Shown here in pieces: positions 47,310-59,450 of a DNA stretch of 64,000 bases (its first letter is position 1; each line of letters begins with the position of its first letter). Origin of the DNA: Epiperipatus broadwayi (Eukaryota; Onychophora; Udeonychophora; Euonychophora; Peripatidae); assembly GCA_028023455.1 (NCBI GenBank), contig JAQFVV010012405.1, forward strand, positions 9,443,923-9,507,922, given 5' to 3'. The position numbers and the translations under genes were made by a program. The notes under the pieces are model-generated. The model was not told the origin of the DNA and did no database searches. It saw nothing but the letters and a program-made list of their open reading frames with translations.

Positions 47310-47455
47310 CTTTAAGGAAACTAGTTTGGATTGAACGTATAAAGCCCCATTGCATTGGAATTTCAAGGTTAGTACTAGGGTTTGAAGAGGGCTTCTGGCG
47401 AGATGTCATGAAGCTAGGATCGAACTTAGATCCGACTGCTTCAGTATTTATATTG
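47310..47455 (-). other. Possible SINE-like segment with B box
   Basis: Less AT-rich block. On the minus strand it has AGTTCGATCCTAG, close to a Pol III B box, but I find no convincing A box, tail or target duplication. A frame over it (47,517-47,200 minus) has no recognised homology. The block shares aagccccattg with the 44.6-kb segment, so the two may be one family. Confidence 0.3.
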
Positions 47456-48088
47456 ACTTTTAATTTTCTTGCTATTAATAAATTTGTTATTAAATTATTA
47501 AAAAAGCCTATTCTCATTTCGTGAATTAGTTAAGAATAGTTTAAAATGAGTGATAATCAGTTCTCAATGGATTCATGCTAGCTAAAACTTGTAAACAATA
47601 ATATTGAAGAATAAATCATATTGGTAATATAACCACTTATTTCTAAAGGTAGTGCCCAACATAACATTCTTCAGTACTGAATATAAATAACGTTATCTTT
47701 AGTAGCTTTTGTCATGCATTTAAAGATAGATAGTATTGAAATGTAACCAATTTTCTGAAAGAATATTATGAAAAAGTTCTAAACTGACCAGATTGTTTAA
47801 TTTGATTATCATTGATAGCTTATGGATATGTATTAATCTTTTTTAAACATCAAACATGATTTTTTTTATAAGTTATGTTTTCTTATAATTAAATGTCTTA
47901 ACTTTGCCCAAGTATGAGTAATTACTTAGTCATATTTCCATTACAATACATATTTATGCTCAAGTTTTGATTATTTTTTTGAAAGATAATATATATGGTG
48001 AAGTGCAATGGAAAAATGGTGGATTCTGAAATTCAAGATCTGACTCCAAATACGTCACTTCCGGTGTTTGAACTTTTTATAAACTATG
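47456..48088. other. AT-rich spacer
   Basis: No gene or repeat is recognised. Confidence 0.5.
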
Positions 48089-48228
48089 AAATTATTCAAA
48101 CGGAAGTCAATCTCCGATAATGTGCTACTTCTTAAATATTATAAATTTCCACGCACTCACCCACGTGGAAATTTATAATATTTAAGAAGTAGCACACTAT
48201 CGGAGATTGACTTCCGTTTGAACAATTT
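48089..48228. repeat. Near-perfect 65-bp stem hairpin
   Basis: Left arm 48,089-48,153 and right arm 48,164-48,228 pair with only about three mismatches, around the loop cactcaccca. The arm sequence runs from caaacggaagtcaatctccg at the outside to aaatttccacg at the loop. It could be a small fold-back transposon or a locus that makes hairpin RNA. No target duplication is clear. Confidence 0.93.
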
Positions 48229-51199
48229 GAAAGTTTTCACGCTTTATAATAATAGATTTACATTTATAAACTATAAGCAAGAAACATTTTATTTTTTACT
48301 CTTCATAGCTTATTGCCGTGATAGAATGGTGAACTATGAAGGTTGGGTCCATTGATCATAGATTCCGGTTTGTCCCTACTTCAGGTGCATGAACTTCTTA
48401 TGAATTCTAAAGCAATAATAAACCGTTCCCTTCAATTACTTATTTCTATTTCCAATCAAATAACCCTATTTGTATGAATCATTTATAGGCTATAAAAATT
48501 GTATAATACATTAGGATCTTTAAAAAAAAACACTACTCAGCGAAACATCCTCACACACATGCACCCGTATATAAATTATGTTAAGAATATCTGAATATAT
48601 AAAATTAATTTTACCTAACTTGAAAACGATGCACGTATTAAGTCATTCATTTACGGCAAAAGAAAGCTGAAAATGTGAAAAAGTTAGATATGCATATTTA
48701 ACTTAGAAAATTTTCTTAATATTATTTTTGACGAGGAAAAAAAAATACTCGTATGGTAATTTGTTGTGAACTTACTATAAATTGATGAAAGGCCCATATA
48801 CACACGCACATACTCTCTCACTCATATATGTATATGTTTACACATGTTTATATATAAGACATTTTTAATAAAAATGCTTTTGTAGTAATTTAATTATTAT
48901 TAAATTTAATAATAACAAGTTAGCAATTAAGGTAAGAATGCAAATTCAAAACAATTTCATATTTAAATGGAGACAAATTGATCGAATTCAATATTAATTT
49001 GAATTCAAATTGCCAACAAATGTGTAGGTAATTGATATATTAAAAGATTAAGGTTGTTAGTGCTTTTGAAATATGAGATTGACAAGCAGAGTATTAGTAT
49101 TAATAGACAGAAATGTGATTACACGTCATCATTACCGTTGAAAAAAAAAATAAAACAATTATGCAATTATATAACCTTTAGACGATCAGAAAATTTTAAA
49201 GCATTTTTACAATGAAATGTATTTTTCAAAAAATTAGTTTAATAATTTTATTATTAAACATATAATTAAAAAAATTAGTTTAATCAGGGCAAAATATTTC
49301 TAATATTCCTTATAGAAAAGTATTGCTTTTTAGATTGCAAAGTATCAGCGAATAAATGCTTAAGTAATCTTCTTGCCTTTTTTACTATATAGCTTGGATT
49401 CTATGGATGATTAACTAGGTTGTCTAGGAGTCATCTACCTTGGCTTAGAAATGAATTCAAAAAACTAGGCATAGCACTACAATTACACCATAAGTTCTTT
49501 TAAAATAAAGGACGTTAAGCACAACATATTAAAAAGAATATATATAAAATAGAATGAGAAACATTAAAATTGAATATGGAAAATGTTATTCTTTAAAATT
49601 ATTTTAAAACGTAAAATATATATAGAGAGATTAAATATGTAAAAGTATATTAATCTAAAAAGACCATCATTATTTTATGTGTAGTTAAAAATTTGAAAAA
49701 TACTAAATAAATTATGGATAAGAGGTGGCAAGAAACAGCAAACCATCATAAATAGAAAATAAGTATTACAACTTTGCCACAGTATACCACTATCTGATCA
49801 CCCAAACCTGCCTTTAGCGGAGAATTTACATACATAAAAAAATACTAATGGTAAAAAAAAAAATTGAATTAAATAAATTTCTAAGTGTACTTTAGCATCT
49901 GTAATTTAATGCCAATTTAGTAGATTTGATTCTACAATATGCTATATTTAATTAAAAGAGATTTGAACACAAACTTTCAAGCCCTTTTCAGTATTTCACT
50001 CCATCTATTATAACTGATATGTTAAAATAATAAATGATTTTCAATATATGTTTTTTGTGCTGAACCAGCACTCATCAGTTGGTTCAGATCATTATCTCCC
50101 CCACATACATATATAATCAATGCTCAGTTTATATTATGGTAGAACATCTTCAATCTTTAAGGACAGGCTTCAATCCTGTTCATTCTTCAAATTTTCAGCC
50201 ATCCATATCATTGAAAATCTGACAATGGAAAGCTCAAAGTCCTTGTTAATGCCAATATTGTTATCATACCTATGTTGAGTTTAAACCAACCTGACTCCTC
50301 ATATGTAGGATTTTAGTAGGTCCATTTAAATGCAAAGAAGAGGAATGGTCAGAATGCAGACTGAATATGTAATATTAAATATCCTATATTTTATATAAGA
50401 TTTGACTGTAAATATTTCCTGAACTGGCTTTTAACTAATAAATGAGATTAGATGTATATAAAAAATGTAATAAAAAGAACACAAATTGAAGTAATTAACA
50501 ATTTATTTAGATCAGTTATTTAGAAAATCTAGAGCTTGCAAACCCCCAAAAGCCAGTAATATTAAATGTACTTAAAGTGAATTAATAATTAACTATTAAT
50601 TTTAAGTAATCATCAGAAAGCAAGATAACCTTTATGTATGTAATTACACAACAAGCTCATACTTCATTACAGCATGCCTGCATAAAAATGAGTAATAACA
50701 ATTAAAAAAAGGCAAATTGTTTTATTGCTTAGGAATTCATAACAAGTTTGAGCAATGCAGGTTCAGAATTGGAAGTGATTCTAGAATTTTGCACTACAGT
50801 CTGACACTACCACTACACTAAACCATATAGGGTATCTGGATAATGAAAGTACCTAAAAAGACAAGGGGAGAAAAAAATCATGCCACTGAAGAAGCTGAAT
50901 GATGCTCAATAGATTAATAAAAGTAAAAATTTGAAGCTCCAGAGTGGTAAAACAATCCCAAACTATCACTTTAAAGTTATTCAATCTAAACTGAAAGAAA
51001 AGTAAAAAATAAATTATGAAAAGAATGTTAGGCATGTACCAACAAGATTTTGTTATCATCAGATATAGTCTGAGAATATCATGGTGTATAATTTAAGTTT
51101 ATCAATAGAGTAAAGCATTTTAGCTCTTTTTGTTTAGTATATGAGACAATGTATTTGGGTATACTGTGATTAAACTCTTATCTATTCTGCATTTGGTTA
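48229..51199. other. AT-rich spacer, unassigned
   Basis: About 3 kb without supported genes. Only short features: AT runs, and GAACCA...TGGTTC at about 50,062-50,085 (a 6-base stem). Frames of 60-70 codons here look like chance. Confidence 0.5.
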
Positions 51200-51825
51200 A
51201 TAGTGTTATGTAATATTCAATTTTATTTACTAGTGTAGTGATCTATGTAATTTAAACAGAAGGGATTTATATCCTAAGCACATGCACTGTAATGTTCTTA
51301 GAATAGCTCAGCAATGTCTTGTTTAATACTGAGGGTGCACTCAAACCAAAGCACAAGAAAGAGACTTTTGAAAAGATAAGAGTGGCCCTTTTATCTTTTG
51401 TAACTAAATTTAAATATATAGGCTAGTCTAAAGTGTATCAGTCTTCGGTTTAAATTACATACAATCTCTGTGTTAGTAAATAAAATTGAATATTACATAG
51501 TTTCTAATAGTTCATTGTATCAACACATAGTAAATTGAAAAATTTTGTAGACATTAATATATAGAAAGAAATTGATGGATGTAAAGTAAATAAAGTAACA
51601 TATTCACATTCTTAAACTAAGATGCTTTAGATTGGCCTATATAGCTAAATTTAAGTATAAAAAATAAAAAGGCCACTCTTATTTTTTCAAAAGTTTCTAT
51701 CTTGTGCTTTGGTTTGAGAGTATCTCCAATACTCAACAAGGCATTATTGAGGTATTATAACAACATTATAACACAAGTGCTTAGGATGTAAATCCCTTAT
51801 GTTTAAATTAATGGTGTTATGTAAA
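51200..51825. repeat. Inverted repeat pair, MITE-like
   Basis: About 51,255-51,450 and 51,625-51,815 are imperfect reverse complements: taatttaaacagaagggatt and, inverted, aatcccttatgtttaaatta at the ends, then cctaagcac..., aaaccaaagcacaag and agagtggcc... inside. A further pair (tatgtaatattcaatttta at 51,209 and its complement near 51,480) overlaps the left arm. The sequence resembles the 3.8/4.2-kb repeats. There is no coding room. Confidence 0.7.
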
Positions 51826-52610
51826 TTTGATGGTGAAAACAAACTAAATTGTATATCATTCATAATAATTTCAATAAACACACTAGCTTCAGTATCATTG
51901 AGAGAGAAAGAGAGAAAAAAAAAGAGAGAAAGATTTAAGCTTAGAGAAAGAATTAAAAAAAATGTTTTTTTTATTAATGTAAAAAGTACACGTTTTTAAT
52001 ATTTTAAAATAAATTTGTGACTTTATAATTTTTTCCCCGTTAGTTGTATTAAAAATGTTAGTTGCGTTAAAAATTAATCTTAGTAATAAAGTTGTTAATA
52101 AACCGCTAATTATATTATTGGTTGTATGAGGTAAAAATCAAATCTTTTAATTGGCCAACTCACAAACTGAAGACAAAGCCTATTGTTAAAACATATTTGC
52201 CTATAATATTAAATTCAACTCAGATACCTTTATAAAAAGTATATTACTAATTTTTCAGGTTATGAAAGAGAATGAAAGTTCTTTCAAAAATAAATTGCTA
52301 TTTATTTATTATAAAATATATTCAATTTCGGCAAATATAAAGCGAATGTCTAAACAAAAAAGTGCTGACGCAAAGGCTTTTTTTCAATTTTACATTATGG
52401 AAAATTAAAGATTTCTTTTTGCTAAATCTTAAATATTTTTACTAAAATCTTCAATATTTTTCGAAAATAATTTTGTTTTTTTAGTATATTTTTTAAAAAA
52501 CTATTTTAATTTCTCAAATTATATTTTTTTAATACTTAAATTGCATTTGAAATGAAAATCTCAGCGTTTTTCTTTATTTTCTTTGATCAGGCGGTTTCTT
52601 TGTTCTTTCC
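51826..52610. other. AT-rich spacer
   Basis: Contains a purine-rich (gagaaa)n-like stretch at about 51,899-51,960. No gene is recognised. Confidence 0.5.
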
Positions 52611-52660
52611 AGCCAATCAGAATGTCTTTTTCAGCTGAGAGCCAGCTGACAGCCAATCAC
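52611..52660. promoter_or_regulatory. Paired CCAAT boxes and CAGCTG E-boxes
   Basis: AGCCAATCA occurs at 52,611-52,619 and 52,651-52,659, and CAGCTG at 52,632-52,637 and 52,643-52,648. Such pairing is promoter-like and stands out from the AT-rich flank. No downstream gene is visible on either strand, so it may belong to a mobile element promoter. Confidence 0.3.
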
Positions 52661-52816
52661 TGACAAGGTTCTTCTTTGTTTAGTTTTAAATGCGGTTTTT
52701 TTGATTTTTTACTTGTGATGTATTATGGCTTCTCCTTAAACGAAGTCAAGAATATCTCAGCAATTATGCCCAGATAAACCTGTTAGCCTCTTTCTTTTAC
52801 ATTCCCCACTCTAAAT

Positions 52817-53210
52817 TTACCCATAATCTGCTCTATCCCATTTCCACAACATAATTTTTGTCAACTCTATAACCTTTATATCTAAATCCCCCTTATCTTT
52901 TCCCAAACCCAGCATAAAAACCAATAATTCACTTTCTGTATAATCACTCTTTTCATATTTATTTTTCCACAACTTCATTATATGTACCCTTTCTGTTTTC
53001 AAACATTTACATTCAATTAACAAATGCCTAATATTTTCAATTCCTTCCTTACATAATTTACAAAATAAATCACCCATATTTTTCCATTTACATGTATATT
53101 CTTTTGTAGCTAAAGATCCCGTTCGAGCCTTAAACAATAAACTACTTTCCTTACTATTATCATATATTAACTCACACCTAATATTCTGTTTATTTCTATA
53201 TAAAATAATT
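52817..53210 (-). pseudogene. Non-LTR retrotransposon C-terminal fragment
   Basis: The minus frame from about 53,210 to 52,817 reads YRNKQNIRCELIYDNSKESS, then KARTGSLATKEYTCKW, CKLCKEGIENIRHLLIECK, and ends VIELTKIMLWKWDRADYG. The CxxC...HLL..C spacing is the zinc knuckle found after reverse transcriptase in many LINE clades other than RTE (the zf-RVT type). The rest of the element is missing: a 15-base tandem array begins where the frame should continue. A short 3' untranslated tract may extend to about 52,720. Confidence 0.6.
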
Positions 53211-53253
53211 CTATATAAAATAATTCTATATAAAATAATTCTATATAAAATAA
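53194..53253. repeat. 15-bp tandem repeat, four units
   Basis: TTCTATATAAAATAA repeated four times without a mismatch. It lies at the broken end of the LINE fragment. Confidence 0.95.
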
Positions 53254-53346
53254 TTCGGAAGAGGGCACCATCTTACAGAACTTTTAAAAACCTAATCAAT
53301 AACTGTCAAATGAATATTCTACCATTAAAACTAGCAGAATTAGAGT

Positions 53347-53381
53347 GACATCAGATGTCGACGAGAAGCCTCATAAGAGGC
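53347..53381. repeat. Two adjacent small hairpins
   Basis: GACAT-CAG-ATGTC (53,347-53,359) is followed by GCCTC-ATAA-GAGGC (53,368-53,381), joined by GACGAGAA and followed by GGGAAAAGG. The arrangement faintly recalls small self-cleaving ribozymes, but the core letters do not fit. Confidence 0.7.
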
Positions 53382-54033
53382 GGGAAAAGGGTTAAAAATT
53401 ATTTTATTTGTATAAAAATAAACATTCAAACTGAAGGCCATATAAGATAATTTAATTTTGTAAATGGTCTCATTTTAATTAAGAAACTCGACAATATAAC
53501 ACTTTTAACAGTATTCCTACAATTTTTATTTTAAAAATGTATTAATTATACAAAAATTCAATATTATTAAATAAAGTCATTTAATGTAATTTATTATTAG
53601 AATTTATAGCATACTTTATTAGAGGCATTTCATTAGCAATATTGTTTTAAAAATTTGGCTAAATTAAATCAAATTCACCAACAAATCTTACTTGAAAAAT
53701 AGAAATTAAAATAAATAAATCATTACTTCTACTTATTTAATTCTGAAAAAGAATTGCCTTATATATTGTAACATAATTAAATGAATTCAAAAAAAAGACA
53801 TTACCATACCTGACTAGTCCATAGAATGATCATAATATTTAAAAGAAATAAGTAAATTATTAACAAATTATTATAGCAATGTATTATAAGAAATCACGTA
53901 TATGAAAATCACGTGAAGTGAGTACACTAATAATTCAATAAAATATAACTCAGGTATACAGGCAGTAGGTTTTATCCACTTTCATTTCTTGGTTTGATGT
54001 TAAGTGCATGTTTACACAAATACTAAGTGAATA
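53382..54033. other. AT-rich spacer
   Basis: No gene, repeat or RNA is recognised. Confidence 0.5.
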
Positions 54034-54125
54034 TGGTCTAGCAGGGCGCCACTAGATTATCTGAATCTAGACACGGTTATATCTGATAACCTTTTACATG
54101 TACCGGGTTTGAATCCCTTCTTGGT
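54034..54125 (+). ncRNA. tRNA-like unit of three hairpins
   Basis: Hairpins in series: CTAGATT-ATCTG-AATCTAG (54,052-54,070), GGTTAT-ATCTG-ATAACC (54,075-54,091) and GTACC...GGTAC closing over GGG-TTTGAAT-CCC (about 54,100-54,127). The first two share the loop ATCTG. TGGTCTAGCAGG before them fits an A box, and GGGTTTGAATCCC fits a B box/T arm. The order recalls a tRNA or a tRNA-derived SINE, but no normal anticodon loop can be read. A functional tRNA is unlikely. Confidence 0.45.
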
Positions 54126-54129
54126 ACTT

Positions 54130-57100
54130 TATTTATAATAAAATGGAAGATTTTGCTTTTTGAGCCATATCACTATAAGCATTAAGAGTTAGGCAAAAGT
54201 AAAACATCTTTAAACCACAGTGGAGTTCATTGAACATAAATCATTTCTCAGATCTTAACATAACAAATGTGTTTCAATATTTTTATAAGTTCACTAGCTC
54301 AGATTATATATAACTAATTTAGGATGGCAATTCACTCATCCTTGCATGAAATAGATGATGGGATGTGGTTATAATAATACTAAGAAATCACTAAATATTA
54401 TAAAATCAATATTTATTTATGGCCTTTAAACATTTAAACAGCTCCTTAATTAAAACGTTGATGACGATGATGATGATGATAATAATAACAATAATGACAA
54501 GGGTTTCAACTACAGCTCTAGGACTAAGCCTAAACATAAAACTAAATTTTATAAAGAAATGCATAATTATTGCTTAATTTTAGCATACTTAATTATATCT
54601 TAAATAACCAATATTCAACCATTGATGATGATGAATAATCACACTTAACCAAGACTACACTTAATGAAATATATACGCCTCGTTTAATAAAACAAACTAA
54701 TATTTATTACTACATTTCTAACATATACAGAAAAATTTCTAGATAAATATGAAAATTGACATGAATAATAATAATAATTGATTATATAACACTCCTCAGA
54801 TTAATTTTAAGTTCTTCCCCCTTTCCCTTCAAATGTATTTTGTGTTAAGTTGGACGTCACATTAACCATGATTTTCACTCCATGAGAAAAGTATTTAAAA
54901 AAAATTATTATCTGCTCATTGGCATACATACTTTAGAATCCAACATGTAAATAGAATATAAATAGAAATGTTAGTAAAATTGAAAGAGCAAGTTTTAGAA
55001 ACAAGTTTTAAATTATTTTCTCCCCCTCCCTTCCAAGCGCTGAAATCTATACTTAACTTGAAACAAAATAATCTAATATTCTAACACTACTTGTTACTCC
55101 ACATTCAATGCAATTATACACATATAAAATATCATTATGTATGTGCGTGTTTTATCCCATGATAACAAACTATTATTTAAAACCAAAATAATAATATATT
55201 AGTTAAAACTAAAATCATAATACCATAAAAAAAAATAAAAAAAAATTGTTTTACATATTAATATTGTAAAATTAATAAACAAATCATTTTTATACATTCA
55301 AGATCATTTATGAAGCTCAAAGTTATTATTAGTAAGACATTCTTGTTTTAATCGATCTGAATAGTCTTTAAAGTTCTTTAAATAAAATATACCACTTTAT
55401 TGCTAAAATGTTTCTTAAGACTGATATCATAAAGAAAATAGATATATAAAGTCATATTACCGATTTTTTTGTTTGTGGCGAATTTCCAAGAGTTCAAACT
55501 TGTCTATATTTCTGCAGCTACTATGTGGGAACAATCTCTTTCTTGAGGTGTATAACTATTTAATGATGATGACTCTATTGAGGTTATTTGCTTTAGTGGA
55601 CAATTTGGAAATCATTATATTAATTTTTCTTCTCTTCCTGTCAAGCATGTGGATGAAATACAGCAGTTGTTTCACATTTATAAATTTTCTTGAGTTTAAA
55701 ATCAGTTGTTGGAACAATTAATTGGACTTGATGATTAATATTTATCAGTAGATTAATTCATCTTCTTTGAATGCAGGTGAATGCTTTCTTCCTTCTATTA
55801 AAAACATCTTATTTATCTGGTCAGTTGAAAGGTGTAGAATATTATTTTAGACACAACATCTTTTCTTTCCTATGTGATGTGCAGCTTCCTCCAGATGGTC
55901 TGGCAAATGGAATATACATATAATTTTTCTAGCCCGCCATCTTTTATATTTTCAACGTTCAATATTATAGTTTAATAATCTGAATCAATCACAATAATAA
56001 TCTTATAATTTAAGACAGCTTTTTATATCCAATTTTTAGCTACCTTAACCAATCAGAGATAGCATCACTTGCTATTTTTGGACAAATTTGTTTTAATTAG
56101 ATCTCTAATTTATTTTCAACCAAAGTATTTTTCAACTGAAAAGTTTAATCCTTTTTCCAGACACTTTTGTTTAAAAAAAAAAAATAGACTCAATTCTTAT
56201 TTCCTTTCTTTTGTTTTTTCTTTCTTTTTAACATCCAGGTAACACTTCAAATCTTTGAGCTTCCTTTCTATAGATCTTGAGATAAGACAATTTCAAAATT
56301 TAAAATAGACTCATTATAAGTTTCCAAAGTGACAATCATTTACAAAAAAAAAAATTACTACAAAGATCGATATCTGATTAAACAGATTTCCTCTTTTAAC
56401 AAAAAAAAAATTGTACAAAAAAAATAATTTAACAGATTTAATACTTCCTTTTCTTTCAATATTTAGGAAATGTAAAATTTTGTATGTAATGTACACACAT
56501 CCTGCATTCTTTCAAATCATTCATAAACTAACCTTAAATACTATAATTGCTAGCTTAGTAATTATAACCCAATTATTTAATTAAATCTGTAACTTTTAAA
56601 TCCCACTTATAAGTAAAGAAAAGCAAAATAGAAGTATAGAATAAAATGTTCAAGCATAGCTTAGTTTTAAAGAAAGTTAAAATGTTGAATATTTGAAATA
56701 TAAAATAAATAAATAATTTACACATACATTGCCTATATGTATGCATTGTAACTTTGCTTTTTAAAGAAATTTAAATATTAAATAGTTTAAATGTGTGTAT
56801 TACCTTTCTATCAACACACAAACAAATAAAGCATATAATTGTTGACCTATTCTCTGTCTAAAGCTTTTAGAATTTTGATCTGGTAGGGTTTGAACTTGGA
56901 TTCCCTACAGCTTCTTTTATGGTTATATAAAATCGTGATGATGATTTTGTTTTACCTTTTCTACATGCACATTACTATAAATTTAGCTAGTGACTAAATT
57001 GTAATGGCACAATATATATATGCAAAAAATTCAATAATGAAAATTATTATTTTTTTGTTTGTTATTTAATAAATTGTGGTTTAGAGCATATATAGTGATA

Positions 57101-57485
57101 TACAAGTAATTGGATATTAAACATTTAATTATCATAGTTTCATCTTAACATTGTGGAGATAAATGTTTAGCAAAATATTTTGTTCTTACATTTTATATAT
57201 GGATGAGGTCATTAATAGACAAAATTACATAATTTTGTTAACTATTTATCTGTTTTATCATTTCTCACAAAATATTATAGTTACTGAATATTTTTCTACA
57301 CCATGATGGTGCAGTTAAAAGTGACTGGATACTAGACAGTTGCCTATAAATGTTATTAAAGTAGCATCTTGTTTGAAGATAACTTCTTAACATAGAGTTG
57401 CAAATTTTGATAGGAAAAATTAAATTGTTAAAAAATTGTTACTGTGTTATTGATTCTTAACTATAAATCTATTCATGAAGCAAGA
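54130..57485. other. AT-rich spacer, unassigned
   Basis: About 3.3 kb. Contains a (GAT)n stretch at 54,462-54,480, T/C-rich tracts near 56,150-56,260, and ggtagggtttgaacttgg at about 56,882, which resembles a B box. The frame at 55,473-55,721 is hydrophobic and starts without any supporting context; I do not accept it as a gene. Confidence 0.4.
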
Positions 57486-57684
57486 AAATCTGAATATATT
57501 ATTAAAATATATCACAAACAAGATTCCTAACAAAATCATTTAAATGTACTTGCTACAAGTTCTATCTTTTATTATACCAATTCTAAATAGATTGGCATAA
57601 GTATAAAACATGGCATTGTAATTTCATTTAAATGACTTTTTAGGAATCTTGCTTCTGAATTATTTTAGTGATATATTTGGATTT
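57486..57684. repeat. Imperfect inverted repeat, ~60-bp arms
   Basis: caagattcctaacaaaatca...tttaaatg on the left pairs with catttaaatgactttttaggaatcttg on the right, and the pairing continues outward through aatatatc...-type blocks. MITE-like, no coding capacity. Confidence 0.65.
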
Positions 57685-57726
57685 GTTTGTCCTGTGAATG
57701 AGTTTATATATATATATTTTCATATG

Positions 57727-57806
57727 TCAAAGCATTGATTGGGAAGCGAACTATGAACCCGGGCCAACTGCTTGGAAGGCAGCTATGCTAACAACTTAGT
57801 GTTACA
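57727..57806 (-). mobile_element. tRNA-Gly(UCC)-derived SINE, copy 2
   Basis: On the minus strand: TTAGCATAGCTGCCTTCC, AAGCAGTTGGCCCGGGTTC, then a 5-base insertion (ATAGT) and the tail CTTTGACATATG. It keeps the D-arm and anticodon region of tRNA-Gly(UCC) and shares the tail with the SINE at 598-687. More decayed at the 5' end. Confidence 0.75.
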
Positions 57807-58339
57807 TATTTGATAAATTGCAAAATTATTTAAGTGCACATTAAAAATCATTGCGATTTTCAACTACATATGAAGTACAAAGATGAAAAATTGGCAGTTC
57901 TAAAGTAAACATTTATCTTTAAAATACTTTAATATAAAAACATTGACAGTAAATTATTTAATATTTAGTTAAAAATAAATTCAGTTTTTAACAATTTACT
58001 TCTTTTCTCTACAGATTGGTAGCTTATTATTGATTGAATAGCAAACAATTCATTATCAATGTTTAACATTGACTTTGTTTGAGGATAAATATTTACTATA
58101 TCATTGCAAAGATTTTGCATTTATATTTCACACATAGTGAAAATCAGTAACAAATTAAAAGTTCTCATTATTTCATAAAAGAAAAGCCATTTTCAAAGAT
58201 GATTTTGACTTGTTATATTCATATTAGATTTAGAATACAATTTCTAGGCTTAATTTTAGGTTCAATTTTACATCAAATAAATCTTCAGGCATTGAGCACA
58301 TAGGGGCAGCTAACAAAAAAAAACCCACAGGGAACTACA

Positions 58340-59165
58340 ACTCATCAAATAATCACCATTTCCTATGCCTACACATGCTGTTAATACCCTAGCAAACCCT
58401 CCATACATTGGTGTCACCCAGTACAAATCAGAATAGGATGCAAGAAGATTTATGCATAAATCCCTATCTAATACCCCACTCATCCTGTATCCCCAGACTA
58501 GTTTCTAGCTTGTAGTAAAAGGTGGATGCTGGAGGGTTGCATTAGATCCTAAGATATAGGTGCAGTGCTTTCAGATTCTCACTGATGAAAGTCACAAGAT
58601 AGAAACTAGTCTGGGGATGTTGGATGAGTAGGCACTAAATAGGGATTTTATGCACAAACTTTCTTGCATCCACTGATTACATGTGGCATTACTTTATGGA
58701 GTCTTTGACTCTTATTAACAGCCTGTATAAGGATATGAAGTGGTGATCACATGATGTTTTGATGATTTTATATTTATCCTGCCCATTGGATACCTGTGAT
58801 TTTTAATAAAACAAAGCCAATAAAATATATAAATGCTGAACTGAGTTCAAGTCTTTATGACTATACAAGCAAATGAGGTTGGATTGAAAACATTAATGTT
58901 TTCATTTTAGGATCCTAAATTTATAGTTAACTAAATAGGTAAAAGGTAGCTTCTGAAGGGCTGCATTAGATTCTACAATTTAAGTGCAATGCCCTCAAAT
59001 CCAAAGCTCCTCTATGATGAAAGCCACAATGTAAAAAGTAGTCTGAAGATATTATATGAGTAAGCACTAGATAGGGATTTTATTCACAAATATTTTTGCA
59101 TCCATTTATTACTAATACTTGCACTAGGTTGCATTACTGATGGAGAATTTGCTACTGTATTGATC
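58340..59165. mobile_element. SINE family R, cluster of inverted and direct copies
   Basis: About 58,340-58,512 is the family in reverse; 58,513-58,777 is forward (gagggttgcattagatccta shared with copy 1); 58,855-59,165 is another forward copy with its tRNA-like head (gaactgagttcaagtc). The reverse and forward parts meet head to head as in copy 2. The forward copies may be independent insertions into one another's neighbourhood. Confidence 0.72.
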
Positions 59166-59450
59166 CTGTTTATCACATATACTATTGCTGATTGATTATT
59201 TTGACTTAATTTTAACAGCAAACTTTAATTACCTTTACATTTTTATATCAATATCTCACTGATCCTGTTCTTCTCTTTTGTATTAATTGACACAAAAAGT
59301 TGTTAGCATTCCAAAATAACATGAAAACTAAAAGTTGTCTTTAACAAAATTTGTTCTAAAGAATTACAAAATTTATTTATTTCCACAATTAGCACATGTA
59401 CTAAAACCTTTCATCCTATACTTCTAACTTATAAAACTGCCTATTCATCA

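Noticed and set aside
53347-53391. Hammerhead ribozyme call as a feature
   Set aside because: The two hairpins and GAAA are there, but the CUGANGA core is not, so it is listed only as a hairpin pair.
55473-55721. 82-codon hydrophobic frame as a membrane protein
   Set aside because: No family match, no context, and T-rich sequence readily gives Leu/Phe/Ile runs.
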